64,000 bases of DNA from Agromyces protaetiae (lineage in GTDB: Bacteria > Actinomycetota > Actinomycetes > Actinomycetales > Microbacteriaceae), in NCBI RefSeq assembly GCF_004135405.1, contig NZ_CP035491.1:806001-870000 (forward strand). The letters run 5' to 3'. This document shows positions 1 through 8,353 of the stretch, piece by piece. Every line of letters starts with the position of its first letter. The stretch's first letter is position 1. The notes under the pieces were generated by a model. That model was not told the origin of the DNA. It worked only from the letters and a program-made list of their open reading frames with translations, and did not search any database. The translations under genes were made by a program, and so were the position numbers.

Positions 1-461
1 CTCGCGTGAGCCTCCAGCCCAAGGCGCTGCGCCTCCAGCGGGATCGTGCCGCCGCCAGCGAACGGGTCGAGGATCGCGGGCGGATTGCCGTTCGTGGACT
101 TCATGATCTCGGCGCGCACAGCGTCGAACAAGGCTTCATCGCCCAGGTTGTCCCAATCGACCATGCGCGTGATGAGGTCGAACAGGCGCTCGCGCTCCTG
201 CTTGATGCGGTGGCCGACCCAGCCTTCGGGGTCTTCGTAGCCCTTCTCGCGTGCCTCGGCGAGGAACTCGTCTTCGCGCACCGAGGGGTCATCCACGAGC
301 TGCGCGAACAGCACCGCCCGCGCCGTCGCCAGTGGTCGCCGCGCCCACCACAGGTGCAGGGTGCTCGGGTGCCCGTGGCGGATCGACTTCTCGCGCGCCG
401 ACTGCTTGTTGATCGCGTCGAGCGGGATCGAGACCTCGATCAGCTTGCGCTTGACTGCCAC
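1..461 (-). CDS. drmMI: DrmMI-like adenine-specific DNA methyltransferase, N-terminal part (DUF1156)
   Basis: This is the first ~153 codons of a gene that runs off the left edge. It starts at GTG 461-459 and reads [17 protein letters not shown], followed by [17 protein letters not shown], the signature opening of DUF1156 proteins. Near residues 130-140 it has LDPFAGGGT, the SAM-binding DPF.G.GT motif of N6-adenine methylases. DUF1156 methylases are the modification subunit (DrmMI) of class 1 DISARM, which marks host DNA while DrmA/B/C/D act on phage DNA. The gene lies 103 bp downstream of the candidate CBASS effector, on the same strand as the drmD-like helicase at 2954-6385. The family call is firm. 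The DISARM role rests on the drmD partner, because drmA, drmB and drmC would lie outside the window. Confidence 0.85.
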   Translation of the reverse strand, partial: MAVKRKLIEVSIPLDAINKQSAREKSIRHGHPSTLHLWWARRPLATARAVLFAQLVDDPSVREDEFLAEAREKGYEDPEGWVGHRIKQERERLFDLITRMVDWDNLGDEALFDAVRAEIMKSTNGNPPAILDPFAGGGTIPLEAQRLGLEAHA

Positions 462-563
462 TGGATTCCTCTCAGATGCGCTCTCGCACTTGGTCATACT
501 GCGACTTTCGAGCCTACCTGCGGAGTCGGACGCGGCCGGAATGCCCCGGTGCGCCGCGAGTGC

Positions 564-1064
564 TCACGGGTGAGCCTTCATCGCCGCGAGCACCGCCGTG
601 CGCGCGGCGTCGGCGCGGGGATGTGGGTACGCCGCCACGAGCGGCACGTCCCGGTCGTGTCGAGTCGGACGCGCCTTCCATGCTGCGCTCATCTGCGGTC
701 CCGCCTCCGCCTTCGCTGCCGCGACCAGCGCGGTGTAGGCGTCGAGAACCTTGGGAGCGATGAGCGCGAGGTGCGCGGCGTAGAAGTCGAGGCGCGACTG
801 GATCTCGCTGACATGCGCCGTGAGCGCGAACCGATCCGCGACGGCACCTGACCGTCGGCGGACGCGGTACGGCGCTTCGAGGTAGTCGCTCACAGCCTGG
901 AGCGCACCCGCGTATGCCTCCGCGCGGCGCGAACGCGCGTGCTGGCGCCGCTCGTGGAGGAAGCCGAGCGCGACGATCCCCGCGGCGAGGATCGCGGCAG
1001 CGATCGTGGCGATCCCGTCCCAGGTGATCGGCGCAGGCGGAAAGAGCGAGAGGAGCCAGTTCAT
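564..1064 (-). CDS. One-membrane-helix protein, candidate CBASS effector
   Basis: A 166-residue protein, family not recognised. The start ATG 1064-1062 overlaps the stop of the upstream E2-like gene (ATGA), so the two are probably translationally coupled. A hydrophobic segment at about residues 15-35 (IATIAAAILAAGIVALGFL) is followed by a basic stretch (HERRQHARSRR), which predicts a single helix with the ~130-residue helical remainder in the cytoplasm. As the third gene after a CD-NTase and an E2-like protein it sits where CBASS operons carry their effector, and membrane-disrupting effectors are common in CBASS. The effector role is inferred from position and topology. It does not resemble the two-helix, four-helix or beta-barrel CBASS effectors I know. 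It could instead be an unrelated small membrane protein. Confidence 0.6.
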   Translation of the reverse strand: MNWLLSLFPPAPITWDGIATIAAAILAAGIVALGFLHERRQHARSRRAEAYAGALQAVSDYLEAPYRVRRRSGAVADRFALTAHVSEIQSRLDFYAAHLALIAPKVLDAYTALVAAAKAEAGPQMSAAWKARPTRHDRDVPLVAAYPHPRADAARTAVLAAMKAHP

Positions 1065-1624
1065 GCGGTGCGCCTTGCTTCCTCGATGAAACCGTGATCC
1101 GCCTGGGGCGCGATCCACTCGCCGGTCTCGGCGTAGGTGTCCTCCAGGAAGAGGTGATCCTGCGCCAGGACGATGAGTTCGGCGAGACTCCTGTCAGCCG
1201 TCCACCGCTGTTCGGGAGGATCGTCCGGGTAGTACAGACACAGCGCGCCGTCCTCGTAGCGGTGCGGTGAGTTCTGCATCGCTCCCGCGTATACCACCGG
1301 GAAGTCCCGACCGTCGCGCACGCCGCCACCGGGGAAGTACCGCTGAGGCCGAAACTCGACGACGACTGGAACTGGTTCCGTTCGTCCCACGACATCGACC
1401 CCATCGAGGTGATATCGCCGTCGCGGCACCGCTTCAATGCGAGGCGACCCGAGGCCGGCGCCGATCCACGTTCCGCAGCTCAGCTCGACCGCGCAGGGGT
1501 TCGAGTCGAGCAATATCAACCATGCGTACTCCACTCGGAGTCGACGGCCGAACAGCCGGAATGCATCGCGTTCGAGCGGAACGAACCAGGCGGCGTCCGC
1601 GCCGTACCACTCAGGATCGGGCAT
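1061..1624 (-). CDS. E2-like CD-NTase-modifying protein (Cap2 E2-only, type II-short CBASS)
   Basis: A protein of ~187 residues (ATG 1624; in-frame GTG at 1636 is an alternative start). The core is an E2 ubiquitin-conjugating-like fold: a long strand region (VPVVVEFRPQRYFP), then SPHRYEDGALCLYYP. This matches the H-x(n)-LCLY motif of bacterial E2 domains in type II-short CBASS, with the catalytic cysteine at about residue 129 and the histidine at about 121. A conserved tryptophan follows (QRWTADRSLAELI). In these systems E2-like proteins attach the CD-NTase C-terminus to target proteins, which primes the enzyme. No E1 (ThiF/MoeB) or JAB protease gene is beside it, as expected for the short subtype. 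It overlaps the CD-NTase end by 14 bp and the effector start by 4 bp. Confidence 0.72.
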   Translation of the reverse strand: MPDPEWYGADAAWFVPLERDAFRLFGRRLRVEYAWLILLDSNPCAVELSCGTWIGAGLGSPRIEAVPRRRYHLDGVDVVGRTEPVPVVVEFRPQRYFPGGGVRDGRDFPVVYAGAMQNSPHRYEDGALCLYYPDDPPEQRWTADRSLAELIVLAQDHLFLEDTYAETGEWIAPQADHGFIEEARRTA

Positions 1625-2678
1625 CAGCACGCCCACGAGCGCACGGGAGGCGATCCCCGTAGGCGGACGTGGACGAGGTGGCTGCGGGCGTGGACACGAG
1701 CGACGGGTTCTTCCCGCGCCACCGTTCCCGCGCGACGCGCTTCACCTCATCCTGGTCGGGCTTGGGCATCACGGCCTCGTCGCCGAAGAAGATGGCGAGC
1801 TGGTTGAGCGCGAGGATCGGGTAGCCCTCCCGCTCATATTGGAGTGCGAGATCGAGGTCGGCCTTCGCTTGCCGGAACGCGGCGACGACCTGGAGCCGGG
1901 TGAACTTCTCGTTGATCTTGATCGGCCCGGCGACCCCCGCGGGATCGGGCGTCTCGCCGATGCTCAGTTGCTCGATGGCGTGGTTGAGCCAGGTGCTGAT
2001 GTAGTCCGTCATGGTCACCCACCCGCTGATGCAGCCGAGCGCGAGGGCCTTAATGTTCCACGAGCAGATCGGCTTGTCGTGCTTGCGGTTCCAGTGCTTC
2101 ATGAGCCGGGTGCCGCGCGCGAACGTCGAGCGACTCGCATCGTTCGCCTGCTTCACCATCTCCGTGTGTCGTTCGGGGTCGCTGCGATCCCAGGTGCGGT
2201 AGTTCGGGATGTAGAGCCCCGCACCCGTGCGATTGTCGATGGCCGTGATGACATCGGCAGTGAAGTCTGCCTGGCCGGGCGTCACGGGGTCACCAAACCG
2301 CACGAGGATGGAGCGACGGCGGTTGAGGTGCTCTACTCGCAGCTTTGGGTACTCGTCTTTCAGTTCGCGGCGGATCGCGGCGGCCGCGCGCTCCTGGAGT
2401 GCGCCGGGACCGCGCAGGCCCGGCCCGTAGAGACCGTCCGGGTCCGGGATCACGACGCCGAGGTCGACGTCGGTCAGGGGGTTGAGCGCGTCACCGTGAG
2501 CGATGCTGCCGTTGACGTAGGTGCGCCCGCCGAACTCGCGCTTGAGCGCAGCGGCGAGCGCGTCGCGCCGTCGACGCGCCTCGTCGAGTTCCTCGGGTGT
2601 GACCTGGATGCGCGAGCGCGCTTCGTTGAGCGCGTGCTCCACGGCGCTGGTGCGGGTCGGGATATCCAAGAGCGTCAT
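1611..2678 (-). CDS. CD-NTase (CBASS cyclic-oligonucleotide synthase)
   Basis: A nucleotidyltransferase of 355 residues. The polymerase-beta-like active site is complete: NGSIAHGDALNPLTDVDLG at residues 56-74 gives the GS motif (57-58) and the two metal-binding aspartates (70, 72), and the third lies in GQADFTADV (about 138). The IPNYRTWDRSDPERHTEM segment is typical of CBASS CD-NTases (SMODS family). The enzyme would make a cyclic di- or trinucleotide on phage infection and so activate the downstream effector; the product cannot be read from sequence. An RBS (AAAGGAG) precedes the ATG. A hairpin at 2821-2848 separates it from drmD, so the locus may have its own promoter. The C-terminal tail (...ARGRADARS) overlaps the E2-like gene; its flexible end would be the E2 conjugation point. 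Confidence 0.8.
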   Translation of the reverse strand: MTLLDIPTRTSAVEHALNEARSRIQVTPEELDEARRRRDALAAALKREFGGRTYVNGSIAHGDALNPLTDVDLGVVIPDPDGLYGPGLRGPGALQERAAAAIRRELKDEYPKLRVEHLNRRRSILVRFGDPVTPGQADFTADVITAIDNRTGAGLYIPNYRTWDRSDPERHTEMVKQANDASRSTFARGTRLMKHWNRKHDKPICSWNIKALALGCISGWVTMTDYISTWLNHAIEQLSIGETPDPAGVAGPIKINEKFTRLQVVAAFRQAKADLDLALQYEREGYPILALNQLAIFFGDEAVMPKPDQDEVKRVARERWRGKNPSLVSTPAATSSTSAYGDRLPCARGRADARS

Positions 2679-2820
2679 TATCGGCTCCTTTCCGCCGGAC
2701 TCGGTCCGGCCGTCGGGGCCTCGCTGCTCGACATTCGGCGTGTCCGTTTGGGCACATCGCCGCTTGTCTCGCTAGAGTCGGGTGAACTTTCCAGGTTCCG
2801 CCTCATCCACGAGGCCCGAG

Positions 2821-2848
2821 AACGCCGCCGGTCGCACCCGGCGGCGTT
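2821..2848. terminator. GC-rich hairpin between drmD and the CBASS-like operon
   Basis: An 11-bp perfect inverted repeat (AACGCCGCCGG / CCGGCGGCGTT) with a 6-nt loop, followed on the + strand by further Ts. It lies 106 bp past the stop of drmD and 143 bp before the CD-NTase start. The T run favours + strand termination, but the stem could also slow the leftward drmD transcript. The rest of 2679-2953 shows only the CD-NTase RBS and a short CCGGAC-CGA-GTCCGG hairpin just upstream of it. Confidence 0.5.
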
Positions 2849-2953
2849 TTGGGTAGTAGATCAACGTATGGCTGGCCTACGACACCGGGCCGCGCGACAC
2901 GCGGGCATTCGAAAGAATCTTCGCCTCAGAGCGAGGCGGGCGGGCTCTCCGCC

Positions 2954-5900
2954 TCAGAACGGCGTGGTGCCCCGTGCCCACCAGTCATTCCAGGAAAGGT
3001 TCTGGGAGACGACATCGAAGTCGGTGAGCCAGGCTGGTTCGACGCCCTCGAAGGCGTTGCCGATGTAGCGCACTTCGTCGTGCTGCGCGCCGCTTGCGCT
3101 GACGCGCACGAGGGCGAGTCGGTGGTCGGGTGCGGCGTTGAGCGCGGTGAGCACCTCGGTGCGGGTGATGGTGAAGGTGTCGGCACCCTCGATGCGGGCC
3201 TTGACCTCGATACGGATGCCCGCGCCCTCGGCGGGCTGGGACAGAAGGTCGAAGCCGGGGTTGTTGTGGGCCTGTTCTTCGGGAATGCGACCGAGCGATC
3301 GCTCCGCCGCGAGCACTGCATCGACCCCGCGGCGCTCGATCAGCGCACGTGCATCCGCGGACGCAATCTGATCTGCGACTCCGGAAGGCTCTTCGGCAGG
3401 CATAACGAGAGCAATCGCGGTAATCCTGGGTGACACCGGCGACATCGTCAGCTGCCGATCGATCAGCGCAATACGGCTTTCGCGGCGCTGTTCGAGTTCC
3501 TCGGCTCGCCGTCGCAAAGTCTCGCTCGAGGCTCGCACCTTCTTGCCAGCCGCGGCGTCGGCGTCAACCTTCAGTGCCTCGGTGTAGAGGCGGTTCACCT
3601 CTCGGCTCAGCCGCTTCGCAACTCTCTCACGGAGGCGTGTGAACTCGGTTGTCCGCCGCGAAGTTGCTTCGCTCGCGAATGTGGGCAGCTGCTCGGCAAT
3701 AACCCACGAGACTGCATCTCGCTCGCGTTGTGAGAGCCACGACATACTCGCGCCAAGCCGCTGCTGCGAAGTCTCAGCCGCTGCGAAGTCGAGGTAGGGT
3801 GCGGCTCCTGCTTCGCGGGTAGCGCCGTCGGCGTCGACGAATGAGTAGCCGAAACGCTTGCTCACTGAAGCACCCGTCGAGTCCTTCACTTCGTTCAGAA
3901 CGCCGACCAGCAAAGTTGGTTCAGCCACAGTTTCCGAGGTAAGCACCGTGCCACGGTCGAGCACGTTTCCGAACTGGTCGACAACGAGTTGGAGTACCGC
4001 GTCGTGCAGAGGATGCCCCGGGGAAAGCAGCTCCGCCCGTGGGGCAGCCTGGAGATCGATCGTCAACACATCGAAAGTCACCCGCTCATACCGTCGAGCG
4101 ATCGGCGCGCGGCCTGCACGTTCACGGACCGCGGCCGGCACGTGACTGATTTCGTATCGTCCTCGTTCACGCCTTTCGATTCGGCCGCCGAGTCGATCGA
4201 ATGCCTCAAGGAAGGCATCCCGGATGAAATGTGGCTGCAGGCGCTTCGCCTTCGCGTCTTCCATCTCACGACGGAGTGTCTCAAGGTCGCTCGTCGCAAG
4301 TACGTCACTCGCCAGGGCTTCCTCCTCGAGGAGTTCACGAAGCCCTGCCGAAACGCCCTCGTCGATGACCTCCCACATGCGTGCTTTCACTTCGGGGCGA
4401 TCTCCGTATCGGATCGCCTCCCGTAGAACCTTTGTCAACGAGAGATCACCGAGCGAGGTGCCGAGCACGTTAAAGATCTCGCCGTCGTAAGCTGCCCGCT
4501 GCTCTTCGATCTTGTCGAGCAGACGAATGAACACGTCGCCTTCGCGAGTGTCCTCAGCGACAAGGTTCCAAAGCCGACAAACCTCGGTCTGCCCGATTCG
4601 GTGAATACGTCCGAAGCGTTGTTCGATCCGATTCGGGTTCCAGGGCAAGTCGTAGTTCACCATGAGATGCGCGGCTTGGAGGTTCAGGCCTTCGCCCGCT
4701 GCATCCGTTGCAAGCAAGATCTGCACCTCGGGGTTCGACGTGAACTCCGCTGTGATGCGACGCCTCTCGTATCGGGGCACCGCGCCGTGGATCGCGACGA
4801 CCGCGTCGCGTCTGCCGAGCAACTGCACGATTCGACGCTCGAGGTAGTTGAGGGTGTCGCGGTGCTCGGTGAAGATGATCAGCTTGCGCGGAGTACCGTC
4901 CGAGTGGGCGAGAACCTGACCTTCGATCACGCCTCGCAGCTCGCGCCACTTGACATCCTGTTGGCTCGCGAGAAGCCGTCGTGCGACCTCGGTCAGGCGC
5001 CGCAGGTCGAGAATCTCGGTTTCCAGCTCGGCCGCAGTGCGAGCCGCGGTGGCCGCGTCGACGAGCTCCTCTTCGGCCTCTTCAAGTTCGGCGGCATCGA
5101 GCTCGTCGATATCAGGGTCGTCTTCAAGCAGGATCGCCGGGGTATCCTTTGGCGGCGCGTCCAAGATGCCGTCGATGAGGTCGGCGCGAAGGCGTTCGAG
5201 TCGATCGGCGCGGCGACGCAACGACTGGAAGATCGCCTCTGGGCTCGACGCCAATCGACGCTGGAGCACGGTCAGAGCAAAGCCGATAGTGTTCTTCCGT
5301 TTGCCCTCGAGTCGGTCGGCGAGGTTCATCCCGTTGCGCACGTACTCCGTGACCTCCTCGTAGAGGTACTGCTCGTCATGCGAAAGGCGGTACGAGGCGG
5401 TCTCTGCTATTCGCTCAGGGAAGAGCGGGCGTCCCTCGAAGGTGACTAGCCGCTCTTTCACCATTCGTCGCATCAGGCCATCAGTGGTACCGGACTGCGC
5501 CTGTCGATCGCCAGGCCCCGCGAACCGATCCCGATCGAGAAGCGAGAGGAAGGTCTGGAAGTCCTCTTCCTTGCCATTGTGCGGCGTGGCGGTCATCAGC
5601 AAGAAGTGCCGAGCCCGGTCGCTTAGCACTTCACCGAGCTGGAACCGTTTCGATGCCTTGAGCTCGCCGCTGAACCAACTAGCGCTCATACGGTGGGCCT
5701 CGTCGACAACAACGAGATCGAACTCGGACTGCTCAAGCTGATCGAGCAAAGCCTCGTTCCGGGCCAGTTGGTCCATCCGCGCGATGAGCAACGGCTTCTG
5801 ATCGAAGACCGTCCGCCCAGGCACCGTGTCTTCGGCACCCGGCGCGAGGATCTCGAACTCGAGTCCAAACTTCAGCGCAAGCTCGTCTTGCCACTGCTCG

Positions 5901-6385
5901 ACGAGCCCGCCCGGCGCAACGATAAGGCACGTCCGCACGTCGTCGCGGAGGATGAGTTCCTTTATGTACAGCCCGGCCATGATCGTCTTCCCTGCACCGG
6001 GGTCGTCGGCGAGGAGGAATCTCAGCGGTGTGCGCGGGAGGAGTTCGCCGTACACCGCACGGATCTGGTGCGGCAATGGCTGCACGTCACTCGTTGCGAC
6101 CGCGAGCATCGGGTCATGCAGACCAGCGAGCATGATCCGCTGCGCTTCCGCAGCGAGGCGGAAATCGCGAGCGTCGGCATCGAATGGTCGTCCTGTCTCC
6201 AGATGCAGTTCGACACGAGGCTCGTCCGCGCGATAGAGGACTACCTGGCCGAGGGTGCCGCTGTCGTCCCGGTAGGTGAGCTCGACCGCATTCGGTCCGT
6301 GCATCCACGCCGCAAGGACGCTCACGGCCTTGCCGGGAACGATTCCGCTCAGACGCTGCGGCGCTGCGATTTCTTCCAGGCGCAC
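2954..6385 (-). CDS. drmD: DrmD-like SNF2 helicase with DUF3883 domain (DISARM class 1)
   Basis: A 1143-residue superfamily 2 helicase starting at GTG 6385 (CGAGGAG upstream). DEXD domain: Walker A DDPGAGKT at about 127-134, DEAH at 228-231, and motif III LLMTATPHNG. The C-terminal helicase domain has GEGLNLQAAHLMVNYDLPW and the arginine-finger motif EQRFGRIHRIGQ near residue 593. An acidic coiled stretch (ELDAAELEEAEEELVDAATAA) lies between them. The last ~140 residues (PGFDLLSQP...IRIEVKARI) are a DUF3883 nuclease-like or DNA-binding module. This architecture and length fit DrmD of class 1 DISARM, and the DUF1156 methylase downstream supports it. In a canonical locus drmMI follows directly; here the CBASS-like genes intervene. 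A stand-alone SNF2-DUF3883 helicase is the alternative. Confidence 0.8.
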   Translation of the reverse strand: MRLEEIAAPQRLSGIVPGKAVSVLAAWMHGPNAVELTYRDDSGTLGQVVLYRADEPRVELHLETGRPFDADARDFRLAAEAQRIMLAGLHDPMLAVATSDVQPLPHQIRAVYGELLPRTPLRFLLADDPGAGKTIMAGLYIKELILRDDVRTCLIVAPGGLVEQWQDELALKFGLEFEILAPGAEDTVPGRTVFDQKPLLIARMDQLARNEALLDQLEQSEFDLVVVDEAHRMSASWFSGELKASKRFQLGEVLSDRARHFLLMTATPHNGKEEDFQTFLSLLDRDRFAGPGDRQAQSGTTDGLMRRMVKERLVTFEGRPLFPERIAETASYRLSHDEQYLYEEVTEYVRNGMNLADRLEGKRKNTIGFALTVLQRRLASSPEAIFQSLRRRADRLERLRADLIDGILDAPPKDTPAILLEDDPDIDELDAAELEEAEEELVDAATAARTAAELETEILDLRRLTEVARRLLASQQDVKWRELRGVIEGQVLAHSDGTPRKLIIFTEHRDTLNYLERRIVQLLGRRDAVVAIHGAVPRYERRRITAEFTSNPEVQILLATDAAGEGLNLQAAHLMVNYDLPWNPNRIEQRFGRIHRIGQTEVCRLWNLVAEDTREGDVFIRLLDKIEEQRAAYDGEIFNVLGTSLGDLSLTKVLREAIRYGDRPEVKARMWEVIDEGVSAGLRELLEEEALASDVLATSDLETLRREMEDAKAKRLQPHFIRDAFLEAFDRLGGRIERRERGRYEISHVPAAVRERAGRAPIARRYERVTFDVLTIDLQAAPRAELLSPGHPLHDAVLQLVVDQFGNVLDRGTVLTSETVAEPTLLVGVLNEVKDSTGASVSKRFGYSFVDADGATREAGAAPYLDFAAAETSQQRLGASMSWLSQRERDAVSWVIAEQLPTFASEATSRRTTEFTRLRERVAKRLSREVNRLYTEALKVDADAAAGKKVRASSETLRRRAEELEQRRESRIALIDRQLTMSPVSPRITAIALVMPAEEPSGVADQIASADARALIERRGVDAVLAAERSLGRIPEEQAHNNPGFDLLSQPAEGAGIRIEVKARIEGADTFTITRTEVLTALNAAPDHRLALVRVSASGAQHDEVRYIGNAFEGVEPAWLTDFDVVSQNLSWNDWWARGTTPF

Positions 6386-6498
6386 TCATCGACTCCTCGT
6401 GCTCGAACGCATCCGAGCGTAGCGACTGCGAACGACAAGCCGCATCGAAGGCCCGAGGGGCGTGTGGTGATTCCGCGGCTCGAAGAGCGCGAGCGACG

Positions 6499-6936
6499 CT
6501 AGTCAGGCACGTCGTCCTTCGTGATGGTTCCATTTCGTGCCGCCTCGACCTTTCGGGCGAGATCGATGTAGCCGGACTCACCGAGTTCGTTCATGAAGGC
6601 GATCGCATCGCTGTTCAGCTGGTCGTCGTGAGCGTCAAGGGCGCGGGCAATCACGATGGGAACAGTGTTGAGAGAGAGATCGTGCACGGCAAGTGCGTGA
6701 GCCTGCCGTGTACCCACGAGGAGCCTGGTTACGTCGAGTGCAGCGCGGGGATCGAGGTCAGCGGCTTTCGCGATCTCTTTGCCGATCATGTACCGTTCCG
6801 TCGCGAGTTCCGGGTCGAGCTGAAGCGCTCGTTTCAGTCGCGGTAGCCACCATCCTGCATCGAACTTCTGCGAACGGACGACCCAGTAGAACTCTCGTAG
6901 CTCTGCAGAATCCTCGGGTGTGGCTTCGACATGCGT
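6499..6936 (-). pseudogene. C-terminal fragment of an unknown protein cut by IS256-family insertion
   Basis: An open frame enters from the IS edge near 6936 and ends at 6499, about 145 codons: ...PTHVEATPEDSAELREF, then FYWVVRSQKFDAGWWLPRL, KRALQLDPELATERYMIGK, and the tail RNGTITKDDVPD. An internal ATG at 6789 could start a 96-residue protein, but the reading frame clearly continues upstream of it with ordinary amino-acid use, so this is the tail of a larger gene. It appears alpha-helical. I do not recognise the family. It ends 113 bp upstream of drmD on the same strand and was probably an upstream member of the same defence operon. The missing 5' part is not found on the far side of the IS. 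Confidence 0.65.
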
Positions 6937-6943
6937 GGGTCAA

Positions 6944-6965
6944 GTCCCTGGTAATGGTGTAGCGC
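6944..6965. repeat. Left terminal inverted repeat of the IS256-family element
   Basis: It begins GTCCCTGGTAATGGTGTAGC and matches the reverse complement of 8325-8346 at 18 of 22 positions. Confidence 0.65.
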
Positions 6966-6986
6966 TCGATCCTTCGTGTTGTTGGG

Positions 6987-8234
6987 TTAGGCGCTGAGTT
7001 CGAGGATGCTGTCGGTCACCTCCTCGATGCGGGTGTCGGGGACGAGTGTGAGTCTGGACTTGGTGAGGATGTCGAGTCCGAGGTAGCGGCGGCCTTCGGC
7101 CCATTCGTCGGTCTGCTCGGCCAGGACGGCGCCGACGAGGCGGATGATCGCGTCTCGGTTCGGGAAGATGCCCACGCTGTCGGTGCGGCGGCGGATCTCA
7201 CGGTTGAGACGCTCGTTCGGGTTGTTGGACCAGATCTGCTGCCAGAGTGGCTCGGGGAATCCGGTGAACGCGAGGATGTCGGCCCGTGCAGTGTCGAGGT
7301 GCTCGAACGCGTCGGGGAGTTTCCCGTCGACGTAGTCCAGGAGTCGGTCGAACTGTGCGTTGACGGCGTCCTTGTCCGGTTGGTCGTAGACGGAGTGCAG
7401 CATCGCTTTCACGGCCGGCCACATGCTCTTCGGTGTGACGGACATCAGGTTCGCGGCGTAGTGGGTGCGGCAGCGTTGCCAGGAAGCGCCGGGCAGGTTC
7501 GCGCTGATCGCCTCCACCAGCCCTTGGTGGGCGTCGCTGGTGACGAGGCGGACTCCGCCCAGGCCGCGGGCGACGAGGTCGGCGAAGAAGCTGTTCCACG
7601 CCGGCCCGGTCTCACTGGTCGCGACACGGAGGCCGAGGACTTCGCGGCGGCCGTCGGCGTTGACGCCGGTCGCGATCAGCACGACGGCGTTGATCACCCG
7701 CCCTCCTTCGCGGACCTTCATCGTGAGCGCGTCGGCGGCGACGAACGTGAACGGACCCGCCTCATCGAGGGGCCGGTGTCGGAACTGGTCGACGTGTTCG
7801 TCGAGGTCAGCGGCCATCCTGGACACTTGTGACTTGGACAGCGAGTGGATCCCGAGGCTCTTCACGAGCTTGTCCATCCGACGCGTGGACACGCCGGCGA
7901 GGTAGCAGTCCGCGACGACGGTGATCAGGGCGGACTCCGCGCGTTTGCGTCGCTCGAGGAGCCAGTCCGGGAAGTACGTGCCCGAACGGAGCTTCGGGAC
8001 GGCGACGTCGATCGTGCCGACCCGGGTGTCGAGGTCGCGGTGCCGGTACCCGTTGCGCTGCGCCTGGCGGCCGGGACTGCGTTGGCCCCATTCGGCGCCG
8101 ACGACGGCATCCGCGTCGGCAGACAGGAGCGCGTTGATCATCGTCTGCAGCAGCGAGCGCATCAGATCCGGGGACGCGTCGGTCAGGGCTTCGCCGAGCA
8201 GGCCGGCAGGGTCGACAATATGAGGAGCGGTCAT
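6987..8234 (-). CDS. IS256-family (Mutator-type) transposase
   Basis: A transposase of 415 residues beginning MTAPHIVDPAGLLGEAL (ATG 8234). The RNase H-like DDE site is visible: first Asp in FVAADALTMKVREG, second in VTSDAHQGLVEAI, and the Glu in NPNERLNREIRRRTD. The C/D-x2-H region shows as CRTHYAANLM. The N-terminal zone GQRSPGRQAQRNGYRHRDL is the family's DNA-binding part. The length is normal and the gene appears intact and possibly active. It has only short non-coding ends within the element, as usual for IS256. Confidence 0.92.
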   Translation of the reverse strand: MTAPHIVDPAGLLGEALTDASPDLMRSLLQTMINALLSADADAVVGAEWGQRSPGRQAQRNGYRHRDLDTRVGTIDVAVPKLRSGTYFPDWLLERRKRAESALITVVADCYLAGVSTRRMDKLVKSLGIHSLSKSQVSRMAADLDEHVDQFRHRPLDEAGPFTFVAADALTMKVREGGRVINAVVLIATGVNADGRREVLGLRVATSETGPAWNSFFADLVARGLGGVRLVTSDAHQGLVEAISANLPGASWQRCRTHYAANLMSVTPKSMWPAVKAMLHSVYDQPDKDAVNAQFDRLLDYVDGKLPDAFEHLDTARADILAFTGFPEPLWQQIWSNNPNERLNREIRRRTDSVGIFPNRDAIIRLVGAVLAEQTDEWAEGRRYLGLDILTKSRLTLVPDTRIEEVTDSILELSA

Positions 8235-8324
8235 CGTGATGATGCCTTTCGAGTGGAGGTAAGAGACTTCTCGAAGGATCACACGGTGACCGCGTCTACG
8301 TCTTCAGCGACGAGCTCGGCCACC

Positions 8325-8346
8325 GCGCTACACCACTATGCGGGAC
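8325..8346. repeat. Right terminal inverted repeat of the IS256-family element
   Basis: It reads GCGCTACACCACTATGCGGG followed by AC, the partner of the left repeat at 6944-6965. The GCTACACCA core is identical in both. Confidence 0.65.
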
Positions 8347-8353
8347 GCAACTC

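Larger units (their letters stand above)
6937..8353 (-). mobile_element. IS256-family insertion sequence
   Basis: A complete IS of about 1.4 kb with one transposase gene (6987-8234, leftward). The ends carry imperfect inverted repeats: 6944-6965 and the complement of 8325-8346 agree at 18 of 22 positions and share TGGTGTAGCGC. Weaker similarity extends outward to about 6937 and 8353, so the exact ends are uncertain by several bases. I see no 8-9 bp target-site duplication: the flanks (ACATGCGT on the left, GCAGTGCT on the right) differ. With a truncated gene on each side this suggests a deletion or recombination after insertion. Confidence 0.75.

Noticed and set aside
1437..3068. 543-codon + frame across the CBASS-like locus
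   Set aside because: It is antisense to the CD-NTase and E2-like genes, which carry catalytic motifs; no motif in this frame.
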